NCBI GenBank assembly: GCA_963789255.1
Contig: CAWBJW010000002.1
Location: 2,046,001 to 2,110,000, forward strand
DNA: 64,000 nt
Direction of reading: 5' to 3'
Source of the DNA: DATARH01 sp963789255
GTDB taxonomy: Bacteria > Pseudomonadota > Alphaproteobacteria > ATCC43930 > CGMCC-115725
Below, piece by piece: positions 8,301-17,343 of the stretch. The notes under the pieces are model-generated. The model saw nothing but the letters and a program-made list of their open reading frames with translations. It was not told where the DNA came from and ran no database searches. Within the stretch, counting starts at the first letter, position 1. Every line of letters begins with the position of its first letter. The position numbers were made by a program, and so were the translations under genes.

Positions 8301-8335
8301 GTAGGATGGGTTGAGCGAAGCGAAACCCATCCTAC
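8301..8335. repeat. Perfect-arm palindromic repeat (GTAGGATGGGTT family)
   Basis: GTAGGATGGGTT (8301-8312) is repeated inverted as AACCCATCCTAC (8324-8335) around the loop GAGCGAAGCGA. This is a dispersed palindrome type seen in many proteobacteria. A variant with the same GGGATGGGTT core is at 43041-43071. It falls between the SDR and nitroreductase genes. Confidence 0.85.
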
Positions 8336-8356
8336 GAGATCGGTGACAGCGGCTCC

Positions 8357-9154
8357 TCAGCTCGGCACCAGGCCGCCATCGACATTGTAGGACTGGCCGG
8401 TGATGTTGCGCGCGCCGGGCGAGGCGAGGAACACCGCCATCGCCGCGATGTCCTCGGGCGTGTTGGCGCGACGGATCGGAATTCCCGCCTCCTGCTCGGC
8501 CTGAAGCTGTTCGACCGTGATGCCGCGCTCGGCGGCGCGCGTCGCGGCGTTGCGCGCGCCCAGTTCGGTGCGGGTGATGCCGGGGCAGATCGCGTTGACG
8601 TTGATGTTGTAGCGGCCGAGCTGCTGGGCGGCCATCTTGGTCAGCGCGATCACCGCGCCCTTGCTGGCGGCATAGGCGGCGTTGGAGGCGCCCGCATAGC
8701 CGCGCCCGCTGATCGAGGCGATGTTGATGATCCGCCCGCCCCCCGTTTTCATCATTTCGCGCGCCGCGCGCTGCTGGCAAAAGAACACGCCCTTGGCGTT
8801 GACCCGGTGGATGCGGTCCCAATCCGCCTCAGTGAGATCCATGATGGTGGCGTAGCGGGTGACCCCGGCATTGTTGACGATGACGTTGAGCCGGCCCAAT
8901 TCGGCGATCGTGCGCGCGACCATCGCGTCGATGCTCGTGACATCGCCGCAATCCGCTTCGATCGCGATCGCCCGCCGGTTGCTGCCGGCGGCCCCGTCTT
9001 GATTGCAATTGGCCGCGGTCCGCGTTGCCGCCGCGATGTCGATATCGGCAGCGGCGACAACAGCCCCGGAAGCGGCCATCGCCAGCGTGATCGCACGCCC
9101 GATCCCGGCCCCCGCTCCGGTGACCAGCACGACCTTGTCTTCCAGCATCGTCAT
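8357..9154 (-). CDS. SDR family NAD(P)-dependent oxidoreductase
   Basis: 265 residues of a classical short-chain dehydrogenase: cofactor motif TGAGAGIGRA near residue 13, NNAGVTRYA (about 97-105), catalytic Ser in NIASISGRGYA and YAASKGAV with Tyr and Lys of the active site, then PGITRTELG. The C-terminal 'NITGQSYNVDGGLVPS' is typical. It interconverts a hydroxyl and a ketone on an unknown small substrate. The start may be ATG 9154 or the Met two codons later. It follows the AKR gene in the same minus-strand row. Confidence 0.92.
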   Translation of the reverse strand: MTMLEDKVVLVTGAGAGIGRAITLAMAASGAVVAAADIDIAAATRTAANCNQDGAAGSNRRAIAIEADCGDVTSIDAMVARTIAELGRLNVIVNNAGVTRYATIMDLTEADWDRIHRVNAKGVFFCQQRAAREMMKTGGGRIINIASISGRGYAGASNAAYAASKGAVIALTKMAAQQLGRYNINVNAICPGITRTELGARNAATRAAERGITVEQLQAEQEAGIPIRRANTPEDIAAMAVFLASPGARNITGQSYNVDGGLVPS

Positions 9155-9189
9155 CGACTTCTCCCGCTCGCTCAGCCAGCTTGCCGCAG

Positions 9190-10185
9190 TCAGCGCGGCT
9201 CGCCGGCGAAGCTGTGCTGAATTTCGGCGACCCGGGCGAGAGCGGCCGGCGACAGCGGCCCTTTCTCCACCGAACGGGCGGCGTATTCGAGCTGCTCCAA
9301 TGTCGAAAGGCCGACGAGCACAGTCGATACCGCCGGCTGTGCGAGCGGGTAGCGGATCGCCGCCTCGATCAGGCTGTCGGCATGGCCCTCGCTGACGAGC
9401 GGCGCGAAGCGGCGGGCGCGCTCGACATCGCGGCGGTAATCGGCGCCCGATCCGATCGGCGCCGGCGGCGGCGAGCCGAGCGGGTGCCGCGCCTCGGTGC
9501 CGCTCAACGCACCGCCGGCCAAGACCCGGATCACGATGACCCCCATATCGGCGGCATGCATGTGCCCCAGCAGATTGCCGTAATCCTGCGCCGGGTAGCC
9601 GGAAGGCATCGACGCGCCGGGGCTCGGGTTCAGCAAATTATAGCTGACCTGCCCGGTGTCGAAGGCGCGCGCATCGACGACCCGGTGCAACGCCGCGGTT
9701 TCGCCGTTTGCGGTGATGCCGAAGAAGCGGAACTTGCCTTGCGCGCGCAGCCGCTCGAAGGCCGGGACAACCTCGTCGAGCACCGTCTCGGTGCCAAAAT
9801 CGGCGCCGCGTGTCGTACCGACGATCGCGTTGTGAAACTGGAACAGATCGACCTGTTCGCGCTGCAGGCGCGCGAGGCTCGCGTCGAGCGAGGCGGCGAT
9901 CGCCTGGCCGATCCGGCCGCGCTCGGTCGGCGGCAGCCTGACCTTGGTGCCGACATGGCAATCGGGTTTCAGCGCCTTCAGCACCCGGCCGAGATTGCGC
10001 TCGGATTGGCCGTCGCCATACATCTGCGCCGTGTCGAAATAGTTGATGCCGAGCTCCAGGGCCCGCCACACCGCGCGTTCCTGGTCGGCAGCCGCGCCCT
10101 TGATCATCAACCCGCCGACCGCGCCGCAGCCGAAGCCGAGCGCCGACACGTCGAGACCGGTCCTGCCGAATTTGCGCTTTTCCAC
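9190..10185 (-). CDS. Aldo/keto reductase
   Basis: About 331 residues from GTG 10185, chosen because GGAGG lies about 7 bases upstream and family similarity begins at KRKFGRTGLDVSALGFG; an ATG at 10242 would add an Arg-rich leader. The catalytic tetrad is visible: Asp in YFDTAQMYGDG, Tyr in the same motif, Lys in VGTKVRLP and His in FQFHNAIVG. It is a cytoplasmic NADPH-dependent reductase of the bacterial AKR type whose substrate is unknown. It heads the minus-strand redox row. Confidence 0.88.
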   Translation of the reverse strand: MEKRKFGRTGLDVSALGFGCGAVGGLMIKGAAADQERAVWRALELGINYFDTAQMYGDGQSERNLGRVLKALKPDCHVGTKVRLPPTERGRIGQAIAASLDASLARLQREQVDLFQFHNAIVGTTRGADFGTETVLDEVVPAFERLRAQGKFRFFGITANGETAALHRVVDARAFDTGQVSYNLLNPSPGASMPSGYPAQDYGNLLGHMHAADMGVIVIRVLAGGALSGTEARHPLGSPPPAPIGSGADYRRDVERARRFAPLVSEGHADSLIEAAIRYPLAQPAVSTVLVGLSTLEQLEYAARSVEKGPLSPAALARVAEIQHSFAGEPR

Positions 10186-10361
10186 CGCCGCCTCCGCCGT
10201 GCGTTCTGCCCGCCGTCGCGGCAGACCGCTCGACAATATCATTTGGAAGCCGTCATGCTGGGATATTCAAACTTGATCGCGGGCCCAACATGATGCGACA
10301 CCAGCAGCGGATCCGGCGCTGATCGAGGATCTCGTCGCCGCCAACCACTGCCCGGATCGAC

Positions 10362-10487
10362 GCGCTTGTTGAGAAGCTTCTCTACGACTGATCCGAGTTG
10401 CGTGCCGCCTATGGCTGGCCGGCCGCCATCCGCGAAGACGAGGCGCTGGCGCGCCTCTTGGCGCTCAATCTCGAACGCTCCCGATAG
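10362..10487 (+). pseudogene. Remnant of a DNA methyltransferase C-terminus
   Basis: The reading frame gives ALVEKLLYD, a TGA stop at 10389-10391, then ELRAAYGWPAAI and ARLLALNLERSR before TAG. The 'AYGWP...LarLLaLNLER' ending matches, from family knowledge, the last residues of large class I SAM-dependent DNA methylases (MmeI-like or type IIG). Only about 40 codons remain and an in-frame stop interrupts them, so this is debris of a restriction-modification gene. The family assignment rests on this short signature only. Confidence 0.4.
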
Positions 10488-10894
10488 GCGATTGGTGCTG
10501 CGATTTCTTGAAAGTTGCTGTTCTGTTCCCATATGGGCGGGGTGATCGGAAGCGGCCGGGAGCGCGAGCGTGGAAACATCGCACAATGTCAAGCGGGCGG
10601 TGCCGCCGATCACCATTGGCAACTTACAGGCGAAATCCGCCTGATCCTGGCCTGTAGGATCAGGTGCCGAAAATCGGCAACAAAACCCTCGGTTGCGCCA
10701 TCGGGCGACGCCGGCCCATCGGTTTATGTCTGGATGCGGCGGTTCAGGCGATTCGGCGGCGCGGGCGAGATCGACCGAGACCACCTGCAAGACGCCGCGC
10801 TCCGCCATCGTCACGCCGAATACCCGCGGTCCGATGGTGCGCTCGTTCCTGACAGCGATTAAGCTGACCGGCACGCCCTCGATCGGATGACAGC
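10488..10894. other. Intergenic region with no supported gene
   Basis: About 400 bases between the methyltransferase remnant and the threonine aldolase. All open frames here are short and Arg/Pro-rich, typical of non-coding GC-rich DNA. Several CCTGTAGGATCAGG-like short inverted repeats are visible near 10640-10665. It may hold the promoter for the aldolase gene. Confidence 0.4.
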
Positions 10895-11956
10895 ATGATC
10901 GACTATCGCAGCGATAATACCGGACGCGCCGCGCCGGAGATCCTCGACGCCATGGTGCGCGCCAACAGCGGCACCGCGCTTGGCTATGGCGCGGACGAGT
11001 GGACGGCGCGGCTGCAGCAGCGCTTCAGCGAATTGTTCGAGACCCGGGTGCGGATATTCCCGGTGGCGACCGGCACCGCCGCCAACGCCTTGTCGCTCGC
11101 CGCGATAAGTCCGTCCTGGGGCCTCGTCTATTGCAGCGAGGCCGCGCACATCAACACCTCCGAGGCCAACGCCGCGGGGTTTTTCGGCGGCGGGATCAAG
11201 CTCGTGCCGGTTGCCGGCAATCATGGCCGGATCGGCGCCGACGCGCTGCGCGAGGCGCTCGCGGCGATTCAGCCGGGCCAGATCCATCGCGGCCAGCCGG
11301 CGGCGGTGAACATCACCCAGGCGAGCGATCTCGGCGCGGTCTATCGGCTCGACGAGATCCGCGCGCTCGCCGAGATCGCCAAGTCGCGCGGCCTCAAGGT
11401 TCACATGGACGGGGCGCGTTTCGCCAACGCGCTGGCGCGGCTTGGGTGCAGCCCGGCCGAGATGAGCTGGCGCGCTGGCGTCGACATCCTGTCGTTCGGC
11501 GCGACCAAGAACGGCGGCGCGCTGTGCGACGCGATCGTCGTGTTCGACCCGGACCTCGCCGACGGGCTCGCGGTCCAGCTGCGCCGCGCTGGCCAGGTCT
11601 GGTCGAAGATGCGTTTCGCGGCGGCGCAGCTGATGGCGTATGTCGCGGACGGGCTGTGGCTCTGCCTCGCGCAGGCCTCGAACGCCGCCGCCGCGCGGAT
11701 CGCGGCCGGAATCGGTGACGCTGCCGGGGTCAGGCTGATTGCGCCGGTCGAGGCCAACGAACTCTTTCTCGAAATTCCGGGCGAGATCATGGACGCGCTC
11801 GAACGCGATGGGTTCCAGTTCTACCGCCGTAGCAAGACGCTCGCCCGCTTCGTGTGCCGCTTCGATGTGACCGATGCCGAGACCGATGCCCTCGTCGCCG
11901 CGCTCAGGCGGCATTGTGCCGCGCCGGCCCACTTCAGCCACCACTGCGACCCTTGA
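10895..11956 (+). CDS. Low-specificity L-threonine aldolase-like PLP enzyme
   Basis: 353 residues, the usual size. Motifs of the beta-eliminating lyase (fold type I PLP) family are present: YRSDNTGRAAPEIL at the N-terminus, PVATGTAANALSL, HMDGARFANAL with the cofactor-binding Asp and Arg, and the PLP lysine in SFGATKNGGALCD. These enzymes cleave threonine or related beta-hydroxy amino acids to glycine and an aldehyde. A C-terminal FVCRFDVTDAETDALV segment fits the small domain. It is alone on the plus strand and convergent with the LLM gene. Confidence 0.9.
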   Translation: MIDYRSDNTGRAAPEILDAMVRANSGTALGYGADEWTARLQQRFSELFETRVRIFPVATGTAANALSLAAISPSWGLVYCSEAAHINTSEANAAGFFGGGIKLVPVAGNHGRIGADALREALAAIQPGQIHRGQPAAVNITQASDLGAVYRLDEIRALAEIAKSRGLKVHMDGARFANALARLGCSPAEMSWRAGVDILSFGATKNGGALCDAIVVFDPDLADGLAVQLRRAGQVWSKMRFAAAQLMAYVADGLWLCLAQASNAAAARIAAGIGDAAGVRLIAPVEANELFLEIPGEIMDALERDGFQFYRRSKTLARFVCRFDVTDAETDALVAALRRHCAAPAHFSHHCDP

Positions 11957-11989
11957 CGTCCAAGACAGTCGCTCCCTCGAAAAGCCAGC

Positions 11990-13063
11990 TCACTCTGCCG
12001 CCTGTTGGCCAATCCGTTGGCTGGCCGCCGTATCGGCAAAGTGCGGCATGACCTTGGCGGCGAACCGGCGCAGGCTGGTTCGGCCGCGCTGGCCGCCGCC
12101 GGAGCCGCCACCATTGATCAGCACGTAGCCGACCCCGGCGCGGCGCAGTTCGTCGAGCTTTTCGGCGATCTCGTCGGGGTTGCCATACATCGCGCTGGCG
12201 CGGTTGACCGCGTCGGGATCGCCGGTGGCGCGGTCCGGCCCGCCATGCACGGTGCCGTCGGGGCGGGTCGCGAGCTTGAGCTGGCGCACCCGGTTGGCGA
12301 GCCGGCGTTCGAGCGCCCCCTCCTTCTCGGCGGCGCTGTCGGCCACGAAGAAGGCGCGGGTGACGCCGATTTGCAGCGGGTCGAAGCGCCGCCCGCTTGC
12401 CTCGACCGCGGCTTTGTACGCAGCGATCGAGCGCCCGACATCGGAGGGCGAGGCATACTGGCCGAGCAACAGATTGTAGCCGCGCTCGGCGACCCGTCGC
12501 ACCGAGCTTTCGCCGCCCGCGCCCATCCAGATCGGCGGATGCGGCCGCTGCGCGGTTGGCGGCTCGACGACGATGTCGTCGAAGCGCCAATAAGGCCCCC
12601 GATGCGAGAACTTTTCGTTCGAGGCCCACGCCTTGACGATCACCTCGAGGCATTCGTCGAAGCGCGCGTCGGCCTCGTCCATCGGCACACAGAACCCGGC
12701 GAACTCGTTGTAGCGGTACCCTTTGCCGACGCCGAAATCGAGCCGTCCGCCGGACAGCAGGTCCAAGGTCGCGGCCTGCTCGGCGAGCAAGACCGGGTTG
12801 TGCCAGGGCAGCACCATGACCGCCGTGCCGAGCCGCAGATGCCGGGTGCGCGCCCCGAGCCAGGTCAGCAGGTTGATCGTCGCCGACACCTGGCCATAGC
12901 CGGTGAAATGGTGCTCGACGACAAACGTACCGCGAAACCCGAGCGCCTCGGCCTCGATGTTGTATTCGATGAAGTCGCGATACCCCTCGCTGCAGTCGAA
13001 ATCGGCGGCCTCGTCACTGGTGGGCCGCCGCGCCGCCGCGCTGCCGAACAGACCGAATTGCAT
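11990..13063 (-). CDS. LLM class flavin-dependent oxidoreductase
   Basis: About 357 residues, luciferase-like barrel: FVVEHHFTGYGQV (the 'vEHHf' motif), LRLGTAVMVLPWHNPVLLAE, DLLSGGRLDFGVGKGY and PHPPIWMGAGG are in canonical order. FMNH2-dependent oxygenation of a small organic molecule is likely. ATG 13063 was preferred to 13144 because homology starts at MQFGLFG. It is followed 33 bases later by the convergent aldolase and preceded by the LysR gene on the same strand. Confidence 0.88.
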   Translation of the reverse strand: MQFGLFGSAAARRPTSDEAADFDCSEGYRDFIEYNIEAEALGFRGTFVVEHHFTGYGQVSATINLLTWLGARTRHLRLGTAVMVLPWHNPVLLAEQAATLDLLSGGRLDFGVGKGYRYNEFAGFCVPMDEADARFDECLEVIVKAWASNEKFSHRGPYWRFDDIVVEPPTAQRPHPPIWMGAGGESSVRRVAERGYNLLLGQYASPSDVGRSIAAYKAAVEASGRRFDPLQIGVTRAFFVADSAAEKEGALERRLANRVRQLKLATRPDGTVHGGPDRATGDPDAVNRASAMYGNPDEIAEKLDELRRAGVGYVLINGGGSGGGQRGRTSLRRFAAKVMPHFADTAASQRIGQQAAE

Positions 13064-13115
13064 GACCCTGCGCTCCCTCCGTGCTGCGGCGAGAGTAGGC
13101 GCCAATGTGCGATGT

Positions 13116-14093
13116 TCAAAATACCGGTTGTTTATCTCTGTCATAGCGCTGGGGCATGGGTGCGCGGTGGCGCGGCGCCGAGCGGCTGCTCAGGCTGAGT
13201 GCGAAGCGATCGTCGCGCGCCATGTCGGCGACGATCTGGGTGATTGTGCGGACCACAGCCTCGCGGGCCAGGGAGGCGGTGCGGCTGACGCGCACGCCGA
13301 GTGCCAGGGTCCGCAAGACCCCGTCGGCGGTGATGCGATGCGCGTCAAGCAGGCCCCGCGCGCATTCCCGCGCCACCGACGAATAGGGCAGGATCGACGC
13401 GGCGGTGCCCTGTTGCACCATCAGGCGGATCGTCTCGTGATCGTTGACTTCGGTCTCGACCTTGAGTTCGATGCCATGTCCGGCCAAGAGCGCATCCATC
13501 GCCGCGCGGAGACCATCCCCGAGAATGAGCGGCGTGCCGGCCAGCTCCGCGCCGCCGACGGCGCCGCGCGGTCGCGCCCCGGGCTTCGTCACCAATACCA
13601 TCTCCTCCTGCGCCAGCCGGGTCGAGACGATGAGGCGGCTGCGCGACAATTCGGACAGCAGCGCGACATCGACGCGACCGTCGATCAGGAATTCTTCGAG
13701 CCGGACCATGCCGGCGTGCATCACCTTGAGCTCGACCCGCGGGAAATCGCGGCGCATGCGGGCGAACAGCTCGGGCACCAGCACCGGGCACAGCGTCGGG
13801 GTGATGCCGAGGATGATGCGGCCGCTCGGGTGGGCATCCTGCGCCCTGATCTCGTCCCCGGTGCGCTCGACGTCGCGCAGGATGCGCGTCGCGCTTTCGA
13901 GCAGCCGCGCGCCCGCCTCGGTCAGCCGCACGCCGCGATTGGCGCGGGTGAACAGCGCCACCCCGAGCTCCTCTTCGAGGCGCTGCACATGCCGGGTCAG
14001 CGCCGGCTGGGCGAGGCGGAGGTGGGAAGCCGCGCGGGTGATGCTGCCGAGTTCGGCGACGCGGACGAAGTAGGCGAGGCTGCGCAGTTCCAT
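13116..14093 (-). CDS. LysR family transcriptional regulator
   Basis: About 325 residues. The N-terminal winged helix is clear: MELRSLAYFVRVAELGSITR, SHLRLAQPALTRHVQRLEEE and VALFTRANRGVRLTEAG. A periplasmic-binding-like effector domain follows (GRIILGITPTLCPVLVPELF, then LILGDGLRAAMDAL). LysR regulators usually act as tetramers at a divergent promoter; here the divergent LLM monooxygenase begins at 14231, and the 137-base gap is the natural operator region. It may also control the LLM gene behind it on the minus strand. The last ~25 residues are Arg/Pro-rich and may be non-conserved tail. Confidence 0.92.
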   Translation of the reverse strand: MELRSLAYFVRVAELGSITRAASHLRLAQPALTRHVQRLEEELGVALFTRANRGVRLTEAGARLLESATRILRDVERTGDEIRAQDAHPSGRIILGITPTLCPVLVPELFARMRRDFPRVELKVMHAGMVRLEEFLIDGRVDVALLSELSRSRLIVSTRLAQEEMVLVTKPGARPRGAVGGAELAGTPLILGDGLRAAMDALLAGHGIELKVETEVNDHETIRLMVQQGTAASILPYSSVARECARGLLDAHRITADGVLRTLALGVRVSRTASLAREAVVRTITQIVADMARDDRFALSLSSRSAPRHRAPMPQRYDRDKQPVF

Positions 14094-14230
14094 GGCGGGC
14101 GATCTTACACAAAACGGAAGGCTGTCATGCCGCTGCATTATGGAGCGGATCAAACATCGGTATTTGCGCGATGCCGGCGGCCGGCCTACGGTGACGAACA
14201 GATAGAGTGCCGAGCGTCGAAGGAGCCGCC
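14094..14230. promoter_or_regulatory. Divergent LysR/LLM control region
   Basis: This 137-base gap separates the LysR start (14093) from the divergent LLM start (14231). LysR proteins classically bind such gaps at T-N11-A sites. It is more AT-rich than the flanks around 14100-14165 (for example ATTATGGAGCGGATCAAA). No single site is asserted. Confidence 0.45.
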
Positions 14231-15262
14231 ATGGAATTCGGTTGGTATCATGAATTTCATCGCCAGGTCGAAGGCCAGAGCGACGCCGACGCGTTTGCGC
14301 AGGGCTTCGAGCAGGTCGAGGCTGCCGACCGCTGGGGGCTCGATGTTTTCTGGCTGGCGGAAATCCACCAGCAAGCTCGGCGCTCGGTGCTGTCGGCGCC
14401 GATGAATGTCGCGGGCCAGATCGCGGCACGCACCAAGCGGATCAAGATCGGGACCGCGGTGCATGTGCTGCCGCTGACCCATCCGCTGCGCCTCGCCGAG
14501 GAGACCGCGACGGTCGATGTGGTGAGCCGCGGGCGCTTCATCCTCGGCGCCGGGCGCAGCGGCAATCCGCGCTCCTACGGGGCCTATGGCATCCCCTATT
14601 CGGAAAGCCGTGAGCGCTTTTTCGACACCCTCGACATCCTCAAAAAGGCCTGGACCGAGGACAGCTTTTCGCACGAGGGCAAGTTCTACTCCTTCAACGA
14701 GGCGCGCGCGGTGCCGCGACCCTACCAGAAACCGCATCCGCCGATCCGCATCGCCGGCGCCAGCGAGGACACCTTTCCGACCTTGGGCCGGCTCGGCTAT
14801 CCGCTGTTCGTCTCGGTGCGCAGCGCGTCCCTGTCCGGGCTTGCCCCCGATCTCAATGCCTATCGCCAGGCCTATGTCGAAGCCGGACACCCCGGCCACG
14901 GCGAAGTCTATCTGCGCCTCTCGATGCATGTCGGCGAGGATGACAAGCGCGCGATCGAGGAGGGCGAGCCGAGCATCATGGCCGGGTACCGCTCGCTGAC
15001 CACAAGGCTCGAAGGGTCGCCCAATGTGCGGCGCCGGGCCGAATTGGAAGAGATCCGCACGATCGGTTACGAACAGATTTTGCGCGACAAGGTCGTCGTC
15101 GGCGGGCCGGAGCGGGTGACCGACCGGCTCAAGCAATTGGAAGAGGAGCTCGGCATCGACGGCATCCTCTTCGAACTCAATTTCGGCGCCGCGATCCCGG
15201 CCGAGCTGATGATGCGCTCGCTGCAGCTGATTTGCGAAAAGGTGATGCCGCGCTTCAAGTGA
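14231..15262 (+). CDS. LLM class flavin-dependent oxidoreductase (luciferase/alkanal monooxygenase-like)
   Basis: About 343 residues with FGWYHEFHRQVEGQSDADAF at the start, VEAADRWGLDVFWLAEIH, RIKIGTAVHVLPLTHPLRLA, GRFILGAGRSGNPRSY and KPHPPIRIAGA. It belongs to the bacterial luciferase-like monooxygenases that use FMNH2. AAGGAGCCGCC before ATG 14231 supports the start; the in-frame 14207 is rejected. It is a close paralogue of the frameshifted gene at 54402-55458. Divergence from LysR suggests effector-dependent expression. Confidence 0.9.
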   Translation: MEFGWYHEFHRQVEGQSDADAFAQGFEQVEAADRWGLDVFWLAEIHQQARRSVLSAPMNVAGQIAARTKRIKIGTAVHVLPLTHPLRLAEETATVDVVSRGRFILGAGRSGNPRSYGAYGIPYSESRERFFDTLDILKKAWTEDSFSHEGKFYSFNEARAVPRPYQKPHPPIRIAGASEDTFPTLGRLGYPLFVSVRSASLSGLAPDLNAYRQAYVEAGHPGHGEVYLRLSMHVGEDDKRAIEEGEPSIMAGYRSLTTRLEGSPNVRRRAELEEIRTIGYEQILRDKVVVGGPERVTDRLKQLEEELGIDGILFELNFGAAIPAELMMRSLQLICEKVMPRFK

Positions 15263-15360
15263 AGCGGCGCCCGTTTCCCGGTTGATTACGCGATCCCGGC
15301 TGTGTCAGCATTCCGCCCATAAAATCGCCCGTAAGTTGGGTGCGGGCGGGAGGGTGCGCG

Positions 15361-16065
15361 ATGACGATCGCGGGTCGGCTTCTCTTCATTCTTGGCGTGG
15401 TGTTGAGCGTGTTGCCGGCGCATGCCCAGGCTCCGGCGCAGCCTGCCGCTCCAGGCGCCGTGCCTGCCTATGTCGTAACTTTTCTCGAAACCGGCGCACC
15501 GTTGGCGGCGAAGGCGGCGGCGATCCTGCGCCGGCTGGACGCTGTCAGTCGCAAAGAAGCCGGCAATGCCGGGTTTATCGTGCTGCGCGAGCGAGCGCGA
15601 CCAGGGCGCTTCGCGATCCTCGAAACGTGGCGCGACGCGGCCGCGCTCGACGCCCACGAGACGGCAGCCAAGGCCATCGCGGACAAGCTGCAGCCGCTCC
15701 TGATCAGCCCGCCCGACCGGCGTCCCTGCGTCGGGCTCGACGTCGCGGCGCCGCAAGCAGGCGGCGAGGGAGTGGGCGGCATCGATGTCCTCACTCATGT
15801 CGACGTGATCCTGCCCAAGAAGGACGAGGCGATCGCCCTCGTCAAACAGCTCGCGGCCGACAGCCGCAAGGACACCGGGGCCAAGCGCTTCGACGTGCTG
15901 CAGCAGGGCAACCGGGCCAACCACATGTTTCTCGTCGAGGTATGGCGCGACCGCACCGCGCATGACGCCCACGTCATGGCCGACCACACCCGCGCCTTCC
16001 GCGCCAAGCTCCTGCCGATGCAAGGCGCGCTTTACGACGAGCGGGTATACGAGCCGATCCGCTAG
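15361..16065 (+). CDS. Secreted protein with two ABM-like (quinol monooxygenase-type) halves
   Basis: 234 residues. A signal peptide is evident (MTIAGRLLFILGVVLSVLPA then HAQA). The rest holds two related halves: one with FIVLRERARPGRFAILETWR, AALDAHETAAKAIADKL, the other with RFDVLQQGNRANHMFLVEVW, TAHDAHVMADHTRAFRAKL. The 'fevwrd..alaaH..s.h...f' pattern is that of the dimeric ABM fold, here duplicated in one chain, and probably periplasmic. The activity is unproven; quinol monooxygenase is only the common annotation. GGGAGGGTGCGCG precedes the ATG. It is convergent with RidA. Confidence 0.75.
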   Translation: MTIAGRLLFILGVVLSVLPAHAQAPAQPAAPGAVPAYVVTFLETGAPLAAKAAAILRRLDAVSRKEAGNAGFIVLRERARPGRFAILETWRDAAALDAHETAAKAIADKLQPLLISPPDRRPCVGLDVAAPQAGGEGVGGIDVLTHVDVILPKKDEAIALVKQLAADSRKDTGAKRFDVLQQGNRANHMFLVEVWRDRTAHDAHVMADHTRAFRAKLLPMQGALYDERVYEPIR

Positions 16066-16068
16066 GGT

Positions 16069-16480
16069 TCAGGCAACGACCGCGATCATCTCGATCTCGA
16101 CCATCGCGTCGGGGTCGGCAAGCCGGCTGATCTGCACGGTCGTGCTGGTCGGGGTGGCGACCCCGAAATAGCGCATCCGCACATCGGAATTCTTCGCGAA
16201 CTCCGGCGTAATCGGTGACATAGGTGTTGGTCTTGACCACGTCGGCCCAGCTCGCGCCGACGGCCTTGAGGCACAGATCGAGGTTCTTGAAGGTCTGTTC
16301 CATCTGCGCCCGCATGTCGCCCTTGCCGACGAGATTGCCGTCGCTGTCGCGCGCCAGCTGGCCGGCGATGTAGATCGTCTTGCCCGGACCGTTGACCGAA
16401 ACGACATGCGAATAGGCTGGTTTCCCGGCCTGCATCCGGATGTTCATGCCCGCGGGCTGTTTGCGTTCGATCGTCGCCAT
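16069..16480 (-). CDS. RidA family protein, frameshifted
   Basis: The N-terminal part (from ATG 16480) reads GPGKTIYIAGQLARDSDGN, then LCLKAVGASWADVVKTNTYV, a standard YjgF/YER057c/UK114 enamine deaminase start. At about 16203-16204 the frame changes; the adjoining frame continues DVRMRYFGVATPTSTTVQIS and ADPDAMVEIEMIAVVA to a TGA at 16069-16071. One extra G (GCCGGAG where GCCGAG is expected) explains the break and restores a 136-residue protein of normal length. If the base is real the gene is inactive; if it is an error the gene is intact. RidA proteins hydrolyse reactive enamine or imine intermediates. Confidence 0.8.
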
Positions 16481-16521
16481 GGTTGCGCTCCCTCGCTAGG
16501 CTTTTGCCGGGCGATGCCCTA

Positions 16522-17343
16522 GGGTCTGTTGAGATTCATCGGGAATTGATGATGGCGGCAGCGAGATGGATCATGGCTCGGAAGCTCTGGTCGGTTTTGT
16601 CGGCACGCATCGCGATGCGCTTGAATCCCTTGAGCTTACAGAAGAAGTTCTCGATCAGATGACGCCATTTGTACATCTCGGTGTCGATTTGGAGCGGGGT
16701 GGTGCGGCGCGGATGCTGCGAGATCACGATCTTAGCGCCGCGCTGGTTGAGGTTGGCGATGATGTCGTTGCTGTCGAAGGCCTTATCGGCGATCAAGGCG
16801 CCGAACGCGACGCCCTCGATCAGCGGCGCGACCCCCACTGTGTCGAAGCGCTGTCCCGGCAGCAGGACGAATCGGACGAGGTTGCCGAGCGCATCGGTGA
16901 GGGCCAGGATCTTGGTCGTCATGCCGCCCTTGGACTTGCCGATGGCCTGGCTCCCAGTCCCCCTTTTGCGCCTTGTCCGTGGCGGTGGACCTTGACGATG
17001 GTGGCGTCAACCATGGCGTACTCCATGTCCGGATCATCCGAGGCAGCATCGAAAAGCCGTTTGAAAACATCGGCTTTGACCCAGTCCCCGAAACCGCTTG
17101 AAGACCGTGTTCCAGCCACCCAACTCGGTGGGAAGGTCGCGCCACGGACTGCCGGTTCGCGCGATCCATAACACCGCCTCGACGAACCGGCGGTTATCCG
17201 AACCGCTGCGACCGGGGTCCGACTTCTTCCCCAAGCAATGCGGTTCCATTTTCGCCCACTGGGCGTCGCTGAGCACATATCGGTCCATCCCAAGCTTGAA
17301 TCACAATATCTTGCCTGGGGGAATCCCAAATCTCAACAGACCC
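16522..17343 (-). mobile_element. Insertion sequence, IS5 family (IS427-like group), 822 bp
   Basis: Terminal inverted repeats are visible: GGGTCTGTTGAGATT at 16522-16536 and its complement AATCTCAACAGACCC at 17329-17343. TA dinucleotides flank both ends (16520-16521 and 17344-17345), consistent with a C-TA-G target and a TA duplication. The element encodes a two-frame transposase on the minus strand. Its right-hand TA is shared with the next IS element. A solitary copy of the same 16-bp end lies at 41262-41277. Confidence 0.9.
16536..17288 (-). CDS. IS5-family transposase, orfA/orfB in different frames, with an extra break in orfA
   Basis: orfA begins at 17288 with MDRYVLSDAQWAKMEPHCLG, GRSGSDNRRFVEAVLWIART and WRDLPTELGGWNTVFKRF. 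The frame then changes near 17086-17089 (one extra G) and continues ADVFKRLFDAASDDPDMEYA, MVDATIVKVHRHGQGAKGG (first catalytic Asp). orfB in the -1 frame after an AAAAGGGGG run gives MTTKILALTDALGN, IADKAFDSNDII and YKWRHLIENFFCKLKGFKR, the YREK-like box with the catalytic Glu. The AAAAGGGGG site is the expected programmed -1 frameshift; the break in orfA is not and would inactivate the protein if real. Confidence 0.85.

Noticed and set aside
10239..10874. 211-residue minus-strand frame between AKR and threonine aldolase
   Set aside because: No domain, mixed composition, and no ribosome site; overlaps the methylase relic.
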